A stretch of 64,000 bases of DNA. It comes from HGM04593 sp964458275 (GTDB taxonomy: Bacteria; Bacteroidota; Bacteroidia; Bacteroidales; Bacteroidaceae). The stretch lies in the NCBI GenBank assembly GCA_964458275.1, contig CAYWIE010000005.1:1-64000 (forward strand), written 5' to 3'. Positions 19,158 through 27,690 of this stretch are shown here, in pieces (within the stretch, counting starts at the first letter, position 1; each line of letters starts with the position of its first letter). A program made the position numbers and the translations under genes. The notes beneath the pieces are model-generated. The model searched no databases. It was not told where the DNA came from and saw only the letters and a program-made list of their open reading frames with translations.

Positions 19158-19225
19158 GTACAGCTGACAAAACAGCAATCAGCAAATAAAATCCACAATT
19201 TTGCACAATATTGCCACTATTTGAT

Positions 19226-19234
19226 TATTTTTGC
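19226..19234 (+). promoter_or_regulatory. -7 box for dxs
   Basis: TATTTTTGC, 28 bp before the dxs ATG; probably drives the dxs-trkA-trkH run. Confidence 0.6.
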
Positions 19235-19262
19235 AGAATATAGAAAGTAGATTTGGTTTATT

Positions 19263-21161
19263 ATGGACAAAAATGAAAAATACCCGTTGCTCTGCAAAAT
19301 AGATTCTCCTGCCGACCTAAGGAAGCTTCCCGAAAATATGCTGCCCGCGGTATGTTCAGAGCTAAGAGCATTTATCATAGAATCCCTATCGAACAATCCC
19401 GGGCACTTCGCATCGAGTCTCGGCACAGTAGAACTTACTGTGGCACTGCACTATACGATGGAGACGCCGGACGACAATATAGTATGGGACGTAGGGCACC
19501 AGGCCTACGGCCATAAAATACTAACGGGACGTCGCGACCGATTCGACACCAATCGCAAATTCAAGGGACTGAAACCATTTCCCGCCCCCGAAGAGAGCGA
19601 ATACGACTCATTCATCGGCGGACATGCCTCGAATTCAATATCCGCAGCATTAGGACTCGCCGTATCGGCAAAAATCAACGGCAAAAAGAATTCACATACA
19701 ATAGCAGTCATTGGTGACGGCTCAATGAGCGGAGGTCTCGCATATGAGGGACTGAACAATGTATCGTCCAGCGACAACGACCTGCTCATCATATTGAATG
19801 ACAACAACATGTCCATCGACAAGAGCGTAGGAGGCATGAGCCAGCTGCTCATTTCCATGCACTCCTCCAGACTCTACAACAAGATTCGCCACCGTGCCGC
19901 ACGCTTCTTCACCAGGATAGGCCTGCTCAACAAGGACCGCGCTGCAAGCCTCACAAGGTTCAACAACGGTATCAAGGCGATGCTCTACCAGCAGAAGAAC
20001 ATCTTCGAAGGCATGTCGGTCAGATACTTCGGACCCATAGACGGGCACGATGTCATTGAGCTTGTACGCACCCTCAACATCATAAAGGACATGAAAGGTC
20101 CCAAGCTGCTGCACATACACACAGTGAAAGGACGTGGCTACAGGCCCGCCGAAAAAGATGCCACAGCATGGCACCAGCCGGGCATATTCGACATAGAAAC
20201 AGGCGAAAGAATCATCTCGGAGAGCGGCATACCACGTTTCCAGGATGTGTTCGGCGAGACGCTTGTGGAACTCGCAAGGATGAACCCCGCAGTAGTGGGA
20301 ATAACTCCTGCCATGCCCACAGGATGCTCTATGAACCTGTTGATGAAAGAGATGCCCGAAAGATTCTTCGACGTAGGCATCGCAGAAGGACATGCCGTAA
20401 CCTTCTCTGCCGGCCTGGGAAAAGGCGGAGCAATGCCATTCTGCAACATATACTCCTCGTTCATGCAACGCGGATATGACAACCTGATACACGACGCCGC
20501 ACTGCAACGTGTAAACATGGTACTGTGTCTCGACCGTGCCGGCATAGTGGGCGAAGACGGTCCCACACACCACGGAGCCTTCGACCTCGCCTTTCTGCGT
20601 CCCATCCCCGACATAACAATTGCATCACCATACGACGAATGTGAACTGCGCCGGCTCATGTACACAGCCCAGCAGCCCGACATGGGTACATTTGTCATAA
20701 GATACCCTCGCGGAAGAGGAATGCTCACCGACTGGAGATGTCCGTTGGAAAGCATCCCCGTCGGCAAGGGACGCCTCTTGAAAGAGGGCACCGATGTAGC
20801 ACTGCTCACCATAGGTCCGATAGGAAAGAGCGTAGCAGGCGTCATAGACGAGGCTGCCAAGGAGGGTATCAGCGTAGCTCATTATGACATGCGTTTCCTG
20901 AAGCCCATCGACACAGAGCTTCTGCATGAGGTGGGACGCAAATTCAAATACATCGTAACACTCGAAGACGGAGTTATAAACGGAGGATTGGGCTCGGCTG
21001 TAACGGAATTCATGTCGGAGCAGAGATACACCCCTGCAATACACCGTATGGGTATCCCCGACATATTCGTGGAGCACGGCACACCAGCCGAACTCTACCG
21101 CGAGTGCAGAATGGATACTCCGGCTGTGCTTGAAGCGATTCTGAGATATAAGCAAATTTAA
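19263..21161 (+). CDS. dxs: 1-deoxy-D-xylulose-5-phosphate synthase
   Basis: A 632-residue thiamine-diphosphate enzyme that condenses pyruvate and glyceraldehyde 3-phosphate, the first step of the MEP isoprenoid pathway. Motifs: DVGHQAYGHKILTGR near residue 80, the cofactor motif starting GDGSMSGG at Gly151 and ending LNDNNMSID, the catalytic glutamate at about Glu375 in VGIAEGHAVTFSAG, and EDGPTHHGAFDLA. Full length with no breaks. It is followed after 13 bp by trkA, an arrangement suggesting cotranscription with potassium uptake genes. Confidence 0.96.
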   Translation: MDKNEKYPLLCKIDSPADLRKLPENMLPAVCSELRAFIIESLSNNPGHFASSLGTVELTVALHYTMETPDDNIVWDVGHQAYGHKILTGRRDRFDTNRKFKGLKPFPAPEESEYDSFIGGHASNSISAALGLAVSAKINGKKNSHTIAVIGDGSMSGGLAYEGLNNVSSSDNDLLIILNDNNMSIDKSVGGMSQLLISMHSSRLYNKIRHRAARFFTRIGLLNKDRAASLTRFNNGIKAMLYQQKNIFEGMSVRYFGPIDGHDVIELVRTLNIIKDMKGPKLLHIHTVKGRGYRPAEKDATAWHQPGIFDIETGERIISESGIPRFQDVFGETLVELARMNPAVVGITPAMPTGCSMNLLMKEMPERFFDVGIAEGHAVTFSAGLGKGGAMPFCNIYSSFMQRGYDNLIHDAALQRVNMVLCLDRAGIVGEDGPTHHGAFDLAFLRPIPDITIASPYDECELRRLMYTAQQPDMGTFVIRYPRGRGMLTDWRCPLESIPVGKGRLLKEGTDVALLTIGPIGKSVAGVIDEAAKEGISVAHYDMRFLKPIDTELLHEVGRKFKYIVTLEDGVINGGLGSAVTEFMSEQRYTPAIHRMGIPDIFVEHGTPAELYRECRMDTPAVLEAILRYKQI

Positions 21162-21174
21162 AGGCCAGACAGCC

Positions 21175-22515
21175 ATGAAGATAGTAATAGCCGGTGCAGG
21201 AGCCGTAGGCACACACCTTGCGAAGATGTTATCTGTAGAGAGCCACGATGTTGTTCTGCTCGACGAAAGCGAAGAACGTCTCGGCAAGCTCGAATCGCTG
21301 TTCGACCTGAAAGCAATGATTGCTTCCCCCACACGCATAGGCAACCTTAAAAGCGCCGGTGCCGGAGAAGCCGACCTTTTTGTGGCTGTAACTCCGGACG
21401 AGAGCACAAACATCAATTCCTGCATTCTCGCCCACTACTTAGGCGCAAAAAAGACAATTGCCCGAATTGACAATTACGAATATCTGCAACCGAGACACAG
21501 AGAACACTTCGTATCATTGGGAATCAACTCGCTCATCTATCCTGAACAGCTTGCAGCAGAGGAGATAGCCACAAGCATAAAGTATTGCTGGATGAGACAA
21601 ATGCTCGAATTCGGCAATGGCGAACTTGTAATGATTGGCGTAAAGGTAAGAGGTAATTCCTCAATAATAAACATCCCTTTCCGCGACCTGCAAAGGGATA
21701 TGCCCTATCACATAGTGGCAATACAACGCAAGTATGAGACAATTATCCCGCGCGGTAACGACATTATTGAGGTTGACGACCTTGTCTGCTTCATGACCAC
21801 CAAAACGCACATATCATACATCAGGGACATTTGCGGAAAAGAGCAGTACTCCGAAGTAAAGAGCGTGATAATGATGGGGGGCAGCCGCATTGCCGTGCGC
21901 ACCGCCGAGCTTATCCCCAAAGACATAAGCATAAAAATAATTGAGAGCGACTACGCACGATGCAACAAGCTCATTGAACTTGTCGACGACCGTGTGATGA
22001 TAATAAACGGCGATGCACGCGACCCCGAACTCTTGCGCAGCGAAGGCATCGACCGCACCGATGCATTCATTGCATTGAGTGGAAACTCAGAGACGAATAT
22101 TCTCGCATGCCTTGCCGCCAAACGCTCAGGCGTCTATCGTACAGTAGCCGAAATAGAGAACATCGACTACATTTCGATGGCAGAAGAGATGGATATAGGT
22201 TCGGTCATCAACAAGAAGAAACTCGCCGCAAGCAACATCTTTCAGATGATGCTCAACACCGATGTGTCGAGCGTGCGCTGCCTCATGTTCACCGAAGCTG
22301 TAGTTGCCGAATTCCCTGTTGACGAGAGAATGCCCATAACCAAATACCCGATAAAAGATCTCGGTCTGCCGAACGGCGCAAACATCGGCGGTGTGATAAG
22401 AGGCGGAAAGGGTATAAACGTAGCGGGCAACAGCATGATAGAGCCGGGAGACCATGTGATAATTTTCTGTCTCGAAAATGTACTGAAAAAGTTAGAGAAA
22501 TTCTTTAAAAGATGA
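21175..22515 (+). CDS. trkA: Trk potassium uptake regulatory subunit TrkA
   Basis: A 446-residue cytoplasmic protein with two tandem RCK units. The first NAD-binding Rossmann fold starts IVIAGAGAVGTHLAK (about 3-17); the second starts near residue 225 (VIMMGGSRIAVRTAE). Each is followed by a TrkA-C-type beta domain. TrkA binds NAD(H) and ATP and gates the membrane subunit encoded by the next gene. It lies 13 bp after dxs and 38 bp before trkH. Confidence 0.95.
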   Translation: MKIVIAGAGAVGTHLAKMLSVESHDVVLLDESEERLGKLESLFDLKAMIASPTRIGNLKSAGAGEADLFVAVTPDESTNINSCILAHYLGAKKTIARIDNYEYLQPRHREHFVSLGINSLIYPEQLAAEEIATSIKYCWMRQMLEFGNGELVMIGVKVRGNSSIINIPFRDLQRDMPYHIVAIQRKYETIIPRGNDIIEVDDLVCFMTTKTHISYIRDICGKEQYSEVKSVIMMGGSRIAVRTAELIPKDISIKIIESDYARCNKLIELVDDRVMIINGDARDPELLRSEGIDRTDAFIALSGNSETNILACLAAKRSGVYRTVAEIENIDYISMAEEMDIGSVINKKKLAASNIFQMMLNTDVSSVRCLMFTEAVVAEFPVDERMPITKYPIKDLGLPNGANIGGVIRGGKGINVAGNSMIEPGDHVIIFCLENVLKKLEKFFKR

Positions 22516-22553
22516 ATTAACTCCGGAATATAAGAAGCTGTTTAAATTTTGCA

Positions 22554-24008
22554 ATGATTCATTTCAAGATAATTTCGAGAATCCTCGGTCTCCTGCTGCT
22601 CATAGAGGCTCTGTTCATGCTTGTGGCATCGGGCGTATCTGTCTTGTACGAAGAGCATATTGTCCCGGCATACATATACGCAATATCTGCCACGCTTGCA
22701 GCCGCCAGTGTCCTGCTCTACATGGGACGGGGAAAAGAGAGGAACATTTCGCGTAAAGACGGCTACATTGTAGTCTCCTCCGCATGGATCATATTCTCAG
22801 TTTTCGGTTCCATTCTCTACATAATAAGCGGATACATACCCTCTGTGTCAAATGCCTTCTTCGAGACAATATCCGGATTCACCACTACCGGTGCCACAAT
22901 ACTCGACAACATTGAAGAGCTTCCGCCGAGCCTGTTGCTGTGGCGTGCAATGACACACTGGATTGGCGGATTGGGAATTGTGTTCTTTACTGTGGCAGTA
23001 CTGCCTATATTCGGCATGGGAGACATACACCTTTTTGCGGCTGAGGCCACAGGACCGATACATGGCAAGCTGCACCCGCGAATCTCGGTAACTGCACGCT
23101 GGATTCTCACCATCTACATAGGACTTACAATTATAAATACCGTCTGTCTGAAACTCGCAGGGATGAGCCTGCTCGACTCTGTGTGCCACTCGATGTCGAC
23201 AATTGCAACCGGAGGATTCTCGAACAAGCAGGAGAGCATAGGAGCCTACCATTCACCGCTGATAGAATACATTGTAACGCTCTTCATGTTTCTCGGCGGA
23301 ACAAATTTCTCGCTTCTCTACCTGTCGATTTTCAAAGGTAAAGTCGGCGACCTTGTGCGCGACTCGGAATTCAAGTGCTACTTCAACATAATACTTATTT
23401 CTACATTGGTCATTGCCGCAGGACTTCTGCTGACAGATGCCATAGGCATTGAAAAGGCACTCAGAGACTCCGTATTTCAGGTCGTTGCCACAGTAACAAC
23501 CACAGGATTCTGCAGCTCGGACTATATGCAGTGGCACCCTCTGCTGTGGCTGCTCATCAGCGGACTGATGTATTTGGGAGCATGTTCCGGCTCCACCACC
23601 GGCGGCATGAAGTGTGTGAGAGTGGCAATCCTCGGCAGGGTCATGATAAATGAGTTCAAACGCATTGTCCACCCCAATGCCATAATACCCGTAAGAATGA
23701 GCCACAAGATTATAACGGCACCTGTGCAGTCGGCAATCCTTGCCTACACTGTTCTGTACGTGGGTGTGGTCATGATCGGTGTCATAGTGAATGTGGCATG
23801 CGGGCTGGAATTCATGGAGGCATACGGACTTTCCGTCTCATGCACAAGTAACATAGGACCTGCACTCGGCAACTATGGTCCGGCGTTCAGCATGAATTCC
23901 CTGCCTGAGGTGCTCAAGTGGTTCTGCTCGTTCCAGATGCTTGTGGGACGTCTCGAATTCTTCGCCGTACTGCTGATGCTTACACCTATGTTCTGGAGAA
24001 AGCAATAG
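22554..24008 (+). CDS. trkH: Trk potassium uptake membrane subunit TrkH
   Basis: A 484-residue integral membrane protein with four pore-loop repeats, the fold of the K+ channel-like transporters. The selectivity-filter segments are visible as TISGFTTTGAT, STIATGGFSN, VATVTTTGFCSSD and SCTSNIGPALGNYG. It works with TrkA, encoded just upstream. The start at 22554 follows a short spacer that includes the recurring AGAAGCTGTTTAAA motif (22532-22546). Confidence 0.95.
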   Translation: MIHFKIISRILGLLLLIEALFMLVASGVSVLYEEHIVPAYIYAISATLAAASVLLYMGRGKERNISRKDGYIVVSSAWIIFSVFGSILYIISGYIPSVSNAFFETISGFTTTGATILDNIEELPPSLLLWRAMTHWIGGLGIVFFTVAVLPIFGMGDIHLFAAEATGPIHGKLHPRISVTARWILTIYIGLTIINTVCLKLAGMSLLDSVCHSMSTIATGGFSNKQESIGAYHSPLIEYIVTLFMFLGGTNFSLLYLSIFKGKVGDLVRDSEFKCYFNIILISTLVIAAGLLLTDAIGIEKALRDSVFQVVATVTTTGFCSSDYMQWHPLLWLLISGLMYLGACSGSTTGGMKCVRVAILGRVMINEFKRIVHPNAIIPVRMSHKIITAPVQSAILAYTVLYVGVVMIGVIVNVACGLEFMEAYGLSVSCTSNIGPALGNYGPAFSMNSLPEVLKWFCSFQMLVGRLEFFAVLLMLTPMFWRKQ

Positions 24009-24027
24009 GGGAATTGCCTGCTTGGGT

Positions 24028-25260
24028 TCAACGCTTCTTGTAGTAGAGCACCGAAGCATTTCCTTTACGGAAAAGTTCGCGTGCGGTCTGCTTCACTTCG
24101 CTTGGCGTTACCTTACGGTACAGTTCAGTCTCGCGCCATGCACGCGACACATCACCGTACCACTCTGCCTGTGCAAGATTGGCTGCCATAGCCTCACCGT
24201 TGCTGTTGGAGAAGACCTGTTCCGATTCGAATCTGTTGCGTACCTTTTCCATTTCGCTACGCGGCACCTCGCGCTCCTTCAGTTTGTCGAGTTCTTCCCA
24301 AATTGCGGCTTCGGCACGCTCAAAGGAGACGCCGTCGGCAAGACGCGAATGTATCCAGAAGAGTCCCGGATGTTCGTTGCATGTGATAAAGGCGTCGATG
24401 CGGGTGAAAAGCTTTTTCCGCTTCACAAGATGTTCATTCAGACGTCCGGAATAGCCGTTTGCGAATATATCGGAAATCACATCTGCCGCGTAATAGCTGC
24501 TTCCACTGAAACTGTCCATATGGAATGTCATGTATAGTGCATTGCCCGGCACATTGCGCGAAACGCTTCTCCTGCGCATACGCGTTTGCCGCGGTTCGCA
24601 CGAGATTTCCCTCTTGATGCACTCGCGTGCAGGAATCTCTGCAAACCACTTGAGGGTCCACTCCTTTGCCTGTTCGAACGAGATGTTCCCGACAACGGAA
24701 AGCACCGCATTGCCGGGCGTGTAATGTCTGTCGTAGAAATCGCGCACTGTCTCCACCGGAACATCTGCAATATGCTTGAGCTTGCGTCCTATTGTCGACC
24801 AGCGGTAAGGATGTTGCTTGAATGCCAACTTGCGCATCAAGGCATTCACATCGCCATAAGGTTTGTTCAGATAGCTCTGCTTGAACTCTTCCATCACCAC
24901 CTGACGCTGCACATCCACACTTTCGTCGTCGAGGAGCAGATTGCACATTCTGTCGCTCTCCATGCAGAATGCAAGTTCTGCATTCATGCGGGGCAACGAT
25001 ATATAATAGTTGGTAAAGTCGTTGTTGGTAAATGCATTGCTGTCTGCTCCCGCCTGCTCCAACGGGTCGTCGAAAGAGGGAAAGAGCTCTGTCCCGCCAA
25101 ACATCAGGTGTTCGAGCAGATGGGCAAGACCGGTATATTCATAGTCTTCGTTCTTGGCTCCCACGCCATAGAGGAGATTCACATGCACCATTTCGGTGCT
25201 CTCGTCGAGGAGATGGACAAGACGAAGACCGTTGTCAAGGACAAAACGTGATGCTTCCAT
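24028..25260 (-). CDS. M16 family zinc peptidase
   Basis: A 410-residue insulinase-family (M16) protein without a signal peptide. The inverted zinc motif HLLEH (His47, Glu50, His51) is present in GLAHLLEHLMFGGTE, with a downstream acidic zinc ligand region about 75 residues on (VVMEEFKQS). The C-terminal half is the second M16 fold and holds the substrate-clasping region. It is a complete catalytic half of the family. It converges on trkH with a gap of only 19 bp. It sits 15 bp downstream of a cyclophilin lipoprotein gene on the same strand, so the two are probably cotranscribed. Confidence 0.9.
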   Translation of the reverse strand: MEASRFVLDNGLRLVHLLDESTEMVHVNLLYGVGAKNEDYEYTGLAHLLEHLMFGGTELFPSFDDPLEQAGADSNAFTNNDFTNYYISLPRMNAELAFCMESDRMCNLLLDDESVDVQRQVVMEEFKQSYLNKPYGDVNALMRKLAFKQHPYRWSTIGRKLKHIADVPVETVRDFYDRHYTPGNAVLSVVGNISFEQAKEWTLKWFAEIPARECIKREISCEPRQTRMRRRSVSRNVPGNALYMTFHMDSFSGSSYYAADVISDIFANGYSGRLNEHLVKRKKLFTRIDAFITCNEHPGLFWIHSRLADGVSFERAEAAIWEELDKLKEREVPRSEMEKVRNRFESEQVFSNSNGEAMAANLAQAEWYGDVSRAWRETELYRKVTPSEVKQTARELFRKGNASVLYYKKR

Positions 25261-25275
25261 TGCCGTACAATATGA

Positions 25276-26163
25276 TTATTCGTCGAGGAGCACCATACGT
25301 TTTATCACAACATCCTTAACGGGGCGCTTGTAGACATCGTAGCTTTCGTATGAAATCTTCTCTACAATATCCATACCCTCAACCACTTGTCCGAATACTG
25401 TAAAATAGCCGTCGAGGTGGAACGCTCCACCCTCTTCTATGTATCCGCGACGCTGTTCGGGGGTGTATTTGAACTCCTTACCGGCCATCGCCGAGTCGGT
25501 CTTTGCAGTGAAGAAGTGTATCATCTCGTTGAGTTCCTGTTTCTTCTTATAGTTCTTCTTGCTCTCTTCGTAGAGCTTGTTTATCTTGTCCGCGTATGGT
25601 TTCTGAAGGCTCTCATACATCTTGCGGCGCAGTGTCTTGTTGTACTTTTCCTCATGATCGTTCAGGACCTTGTCGTTCACCTTACGGCCGGTGATTATGG
25701 AGAAGTGGCTGCCCGATGACTCTACAGCCGGGTTCAGGCTTGCAGCCGAAAGCGCACCATACTTGTGCCATCTTTTGGTTACATCTATTTCGGCAGGAAT
25801 CTTGTAGCTTACATCCGTTTCGCCGAGTTTTACTTTTGCTGCCGCACCACGCGACTTCGGGTCTCCTGCCTGAATCATAAACTCCTTGATGACTCTGAAG
25901 AAGAGCTGGCCATCGTAGTACTTGTTCTTCACAAGGTTTACAAAATTGGCTCTGTGGAGCGGTGTCTCCTTGAAGAGCACAATCTTTATGTTTCCACGAT
26001 CGGTCTCTATCATCACATACTGGTCTTTGTCGGGACTGTCGTTGTTGAGTTGCTGTATTCCGAATTCACCCTTCTCGCTATCAGCGGTTTCCGAACCGCC
26101 GCAGGCTGTAAAAAGCAGCATTGCAGCTGCCACAAAAAGCACTTTTGAATATATTCTGTTCAT
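25276..26163 (-). CDS. Cyclophilin-type peptidyl-prolyl isomerase lipoprotein
   Basis: A 295-residue lipoprotein: signal peptide ending in LLFTAC, so Cys20 or 21 is lipidated. The cyclophilin domain starts with VMIETDRGNIKIVLFKETPLHRANFVNLV and includes FFRVIKEFMIQAGDP and SHFSIITG. Between this and the closing FHLDGYFTVFGQVVEGMD block is an insertion of roughly 75 charged helical residues (about 175-245), larger than in the classic 165-residue enzymes. It probably assists folding of outer-membrane or surface proteins in the periplasm. First gene of a probable operon with the M16 peptidase. Confidence 0.88.
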   Translation of the reverse strand: MNRIYSKVLFVAAAMLLFTACGGSETADSEKGEFGIQQLNNDSPDKDQYVMIETDRGNIKIVLFKETPLHRANFVNLVKNKYYDGQLFFRVIKEFMIQAGDPKSRGAAAKVKLGETDVSYKIPAEIDVTKRWHKYGALSAASLNPAVESSGSHFSIITGRKVNDKVLNDHEEKYNKTLRRKMYESLQKPYADKINKLYEESKKNYKKKQELNEMIHFFTAKTDSAMAGKEFKYTPEQRRGYIEEGGAFHLDGYFTVFGQVVEGMDIVEKISYESYDVYKRPVKDVVIKRMVLLDE

Positions 26164-26188
26164 AATTAATGATTATTCTATAAGCAAT

Positions 26189-26197
26189 GCGAAGATA
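26189..26197 (-). promoter_or_regulatory. -7 box for the cyclophilin-M16 pair
   Basis: TATCTTCGC on the minus strand, 25 bp before the start codon. Confidence 0.45.
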
Positions 26198-26282
26198 AAC
26201 ATAAATTAGATTTTCTGCAACATAAACCTACTATAATCGCAAACAGTTGCCGGGCAAATGTCTGTTTCTAAAATATTTGTTC

Positions 26283-26291
26283 TATCTTCGC
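26283..26291 (+). promoter_or_regulatory. -7 box for the FucP-family permease
   Basis: TATCTTCGC, 39 bp before the preferred ATG at 26331; the candidate upstream element is TTGC near 26247. It lies inside the longer open frame, which argues against a start at 26247. Confidence 0.5.
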
Positions 26292-26330
26292 GGGTGCTAT
26301 ACAAAAAGTTGCAAACACAAAGAAACAGAA

Positions 26331-27632
26331 ATGAAAGAGAATTCCACCGCAAAAAGCATTAGATATCTGATACCGTTCATACTTGTTACAAGCTGCTTCG
26401 CCCTCTGGGGCTTTGCCAACGACATCACAAATCCTATGGTCAAGGCGTTTTCAAAGATATTCAGGATGAGTGTTACCGACGGGGCACTTGTGCAGGTGGC
26501 ATTCTATGGCGGCTATTTTGTGATGGCACTGCCTGCAGCGCTCTTCATTCGCCGGTATTCCTACAAGGCGGGAATAATGATGGGGCTTGCTCTGTATGCC
26601 ATCGGTTCCCTGCTGTTTCTGCCGGCAAAGGAGACCGGGAGCTATTACCCCTTCTTGCTGGCATATTTCATACTGACTTGCGGACTGTCGTTCCTTGAGA
26701 CCGGTTGCAATCCCTATATCCTCTCTTTGGGCGACGAGAAGAGCGCCACGCGTCGTCTCAACCTTGCCCAATCGTTCAATCCGATAGGTTCGTTGCTGGG
26801 CATGTTCGTAGCCATGAACTTCATACAGAATAGACTAAACCCGATGAGCACAGAGGAACGCGCCACGCTTGGAGAGAGCGAATTTACAGCACTCCGCGAT
26901 GCCGACCTGTCGATACTGATAGGACCTTACCTGATTTTGGGCGTGGTCATTCTGGCTATATTCCTGCTCTTCGCTTTTACCAAAATGCCGAAAGAAGGCT
27001 GTTCGCAGGAGAGTCTGAACTTTTCGCAAAGCATAAAGCGGTTGGCTTCGATGAGAAACTACCGCAACGGTGTTGTCGCGCAATTCTTCTATGTTGGAGC
27101 ACAGATAATGTGCTGGACATTCATCATACAGTATGGCACACAACTTTTCACCTCGCAAGGGATGGAGGAGCAGAAGGCAGAGGTGCTTTCACAAGGCTAC
27201 AACATTGTAGCAATGCTCATATTCTGTTGCAACCGCTTCATCTGCACCTATCTGCTGCGATTCATTGACCCCGCCAGATTGCTGGCTCTGTTTTCGATTG
27301 CTGCCTGCTGCTTTACCGTCGGCGCGATAGCATTGCAGAATATTTACGGGCTCTACTCCCTCGTAGCAATTTCGGGCTGCATGTCTCTTATGTTCCCCAC
27401 CATTTACGGCATTGCGCTTGGCGGTGTGGGCGAAGAGGCGAAGTTGGGCGCCGCAGGACTTATAATGGCAATTCTCGGAGGTTCGGTATTGCCTCCCGTC
27501 CAAGCCATGATTATAGATATGGGAGAAGTATGGGGGATGCCGGCTGTGAATATCTCGTTTGTTCTTCCGCTCATAAGTTTTGTGGTGATATTCATCTATG
27601 CACGAAGCATTCGAAGCAATGCATGTTCATAA
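26331..27632 (+). CDS. FucP-family sugar:H+ symporter (MFS)
   Basis: A 433-residue inner-membrane permease with about 12 transmembrane helices. The open frame begins at 26247, but the ATG at 26331 starts the normal N-terminus (MKENSTAKSIRYLIPFILVT) after a promoter. Typical blocks are CFALWGFANDITNPMVKAF, FLETGCNPYILSLG and NLAQSFNPIGSLLG, all characteristic of the fucose/glucose/galactose/GlcNAc permease group of the major facilitator superfamily. The substrate cannot be chosen from sequence alone; L-fucose, glucose/galactose and N-acetylglucosamine permeases of Bacteroidota all share these blocks. It stands alone with its own promoter and terminator. Confidence 0.88.
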   Translation: MKENSTAKSIRYLIPFILVTSCFALWGFANDITNPMVKAFSKIFRMSVTDGALVQVAFYGGYFVMALPAALFIRRYSYKAGIMMGLALYAIGSLLFLPAKETGSYYPFLLAYFILTCGLSFLETGCNPYILSLGDEKSATRRLNLAQSFNPIGSLLGMFVAMNFIQNRLNPMSTEERATLGESEFTALRDADLSILIGPYLILGVVILAIFLLFAFTKMPKEGCSQESLNFSQSIKRLASMRNYRNGVVAQFFYVGAQIMCWTFIIQYGTQLFTSQGMEEQKAEVLSQGYNIVAMLIFCCNRFICTYLLRFIDPARLLALFSIAACCFTVGAIALQNIYGLYSLVAISGCMSLMFPTIYGIALGGVGEEAKLGAAGLIMAILGGSVLPPVQAMIIDMGEVWGMPAVNISFVLPLISFVVIFIYARSIRSNACS

Positions 27633-27633
27633 A

Positions 27634-27677
27634 AGCATAAAAAAAGCACTTCCACGCGGAAGTGCTTTTTTTATGCT
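27634..27677. terminator. Bidirectional terminator, 20-bp perfect stem
   Basis: 27634-27653 pairs perfectly with 27658-27677 around a 4-nt loop; A-run on one side and T-run on the other serve the permease and the converging acyl-CoA ligase. Confidence 0.92.
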
Positions 27678-27690
27678 GAATGAAACGTCA

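Noticed and set aside
19722..20573. Long minus-strand frame opposite dxs
   Set aside because: Antisense to a conserved enzyme with intact catalytic motifs; composition-driven.
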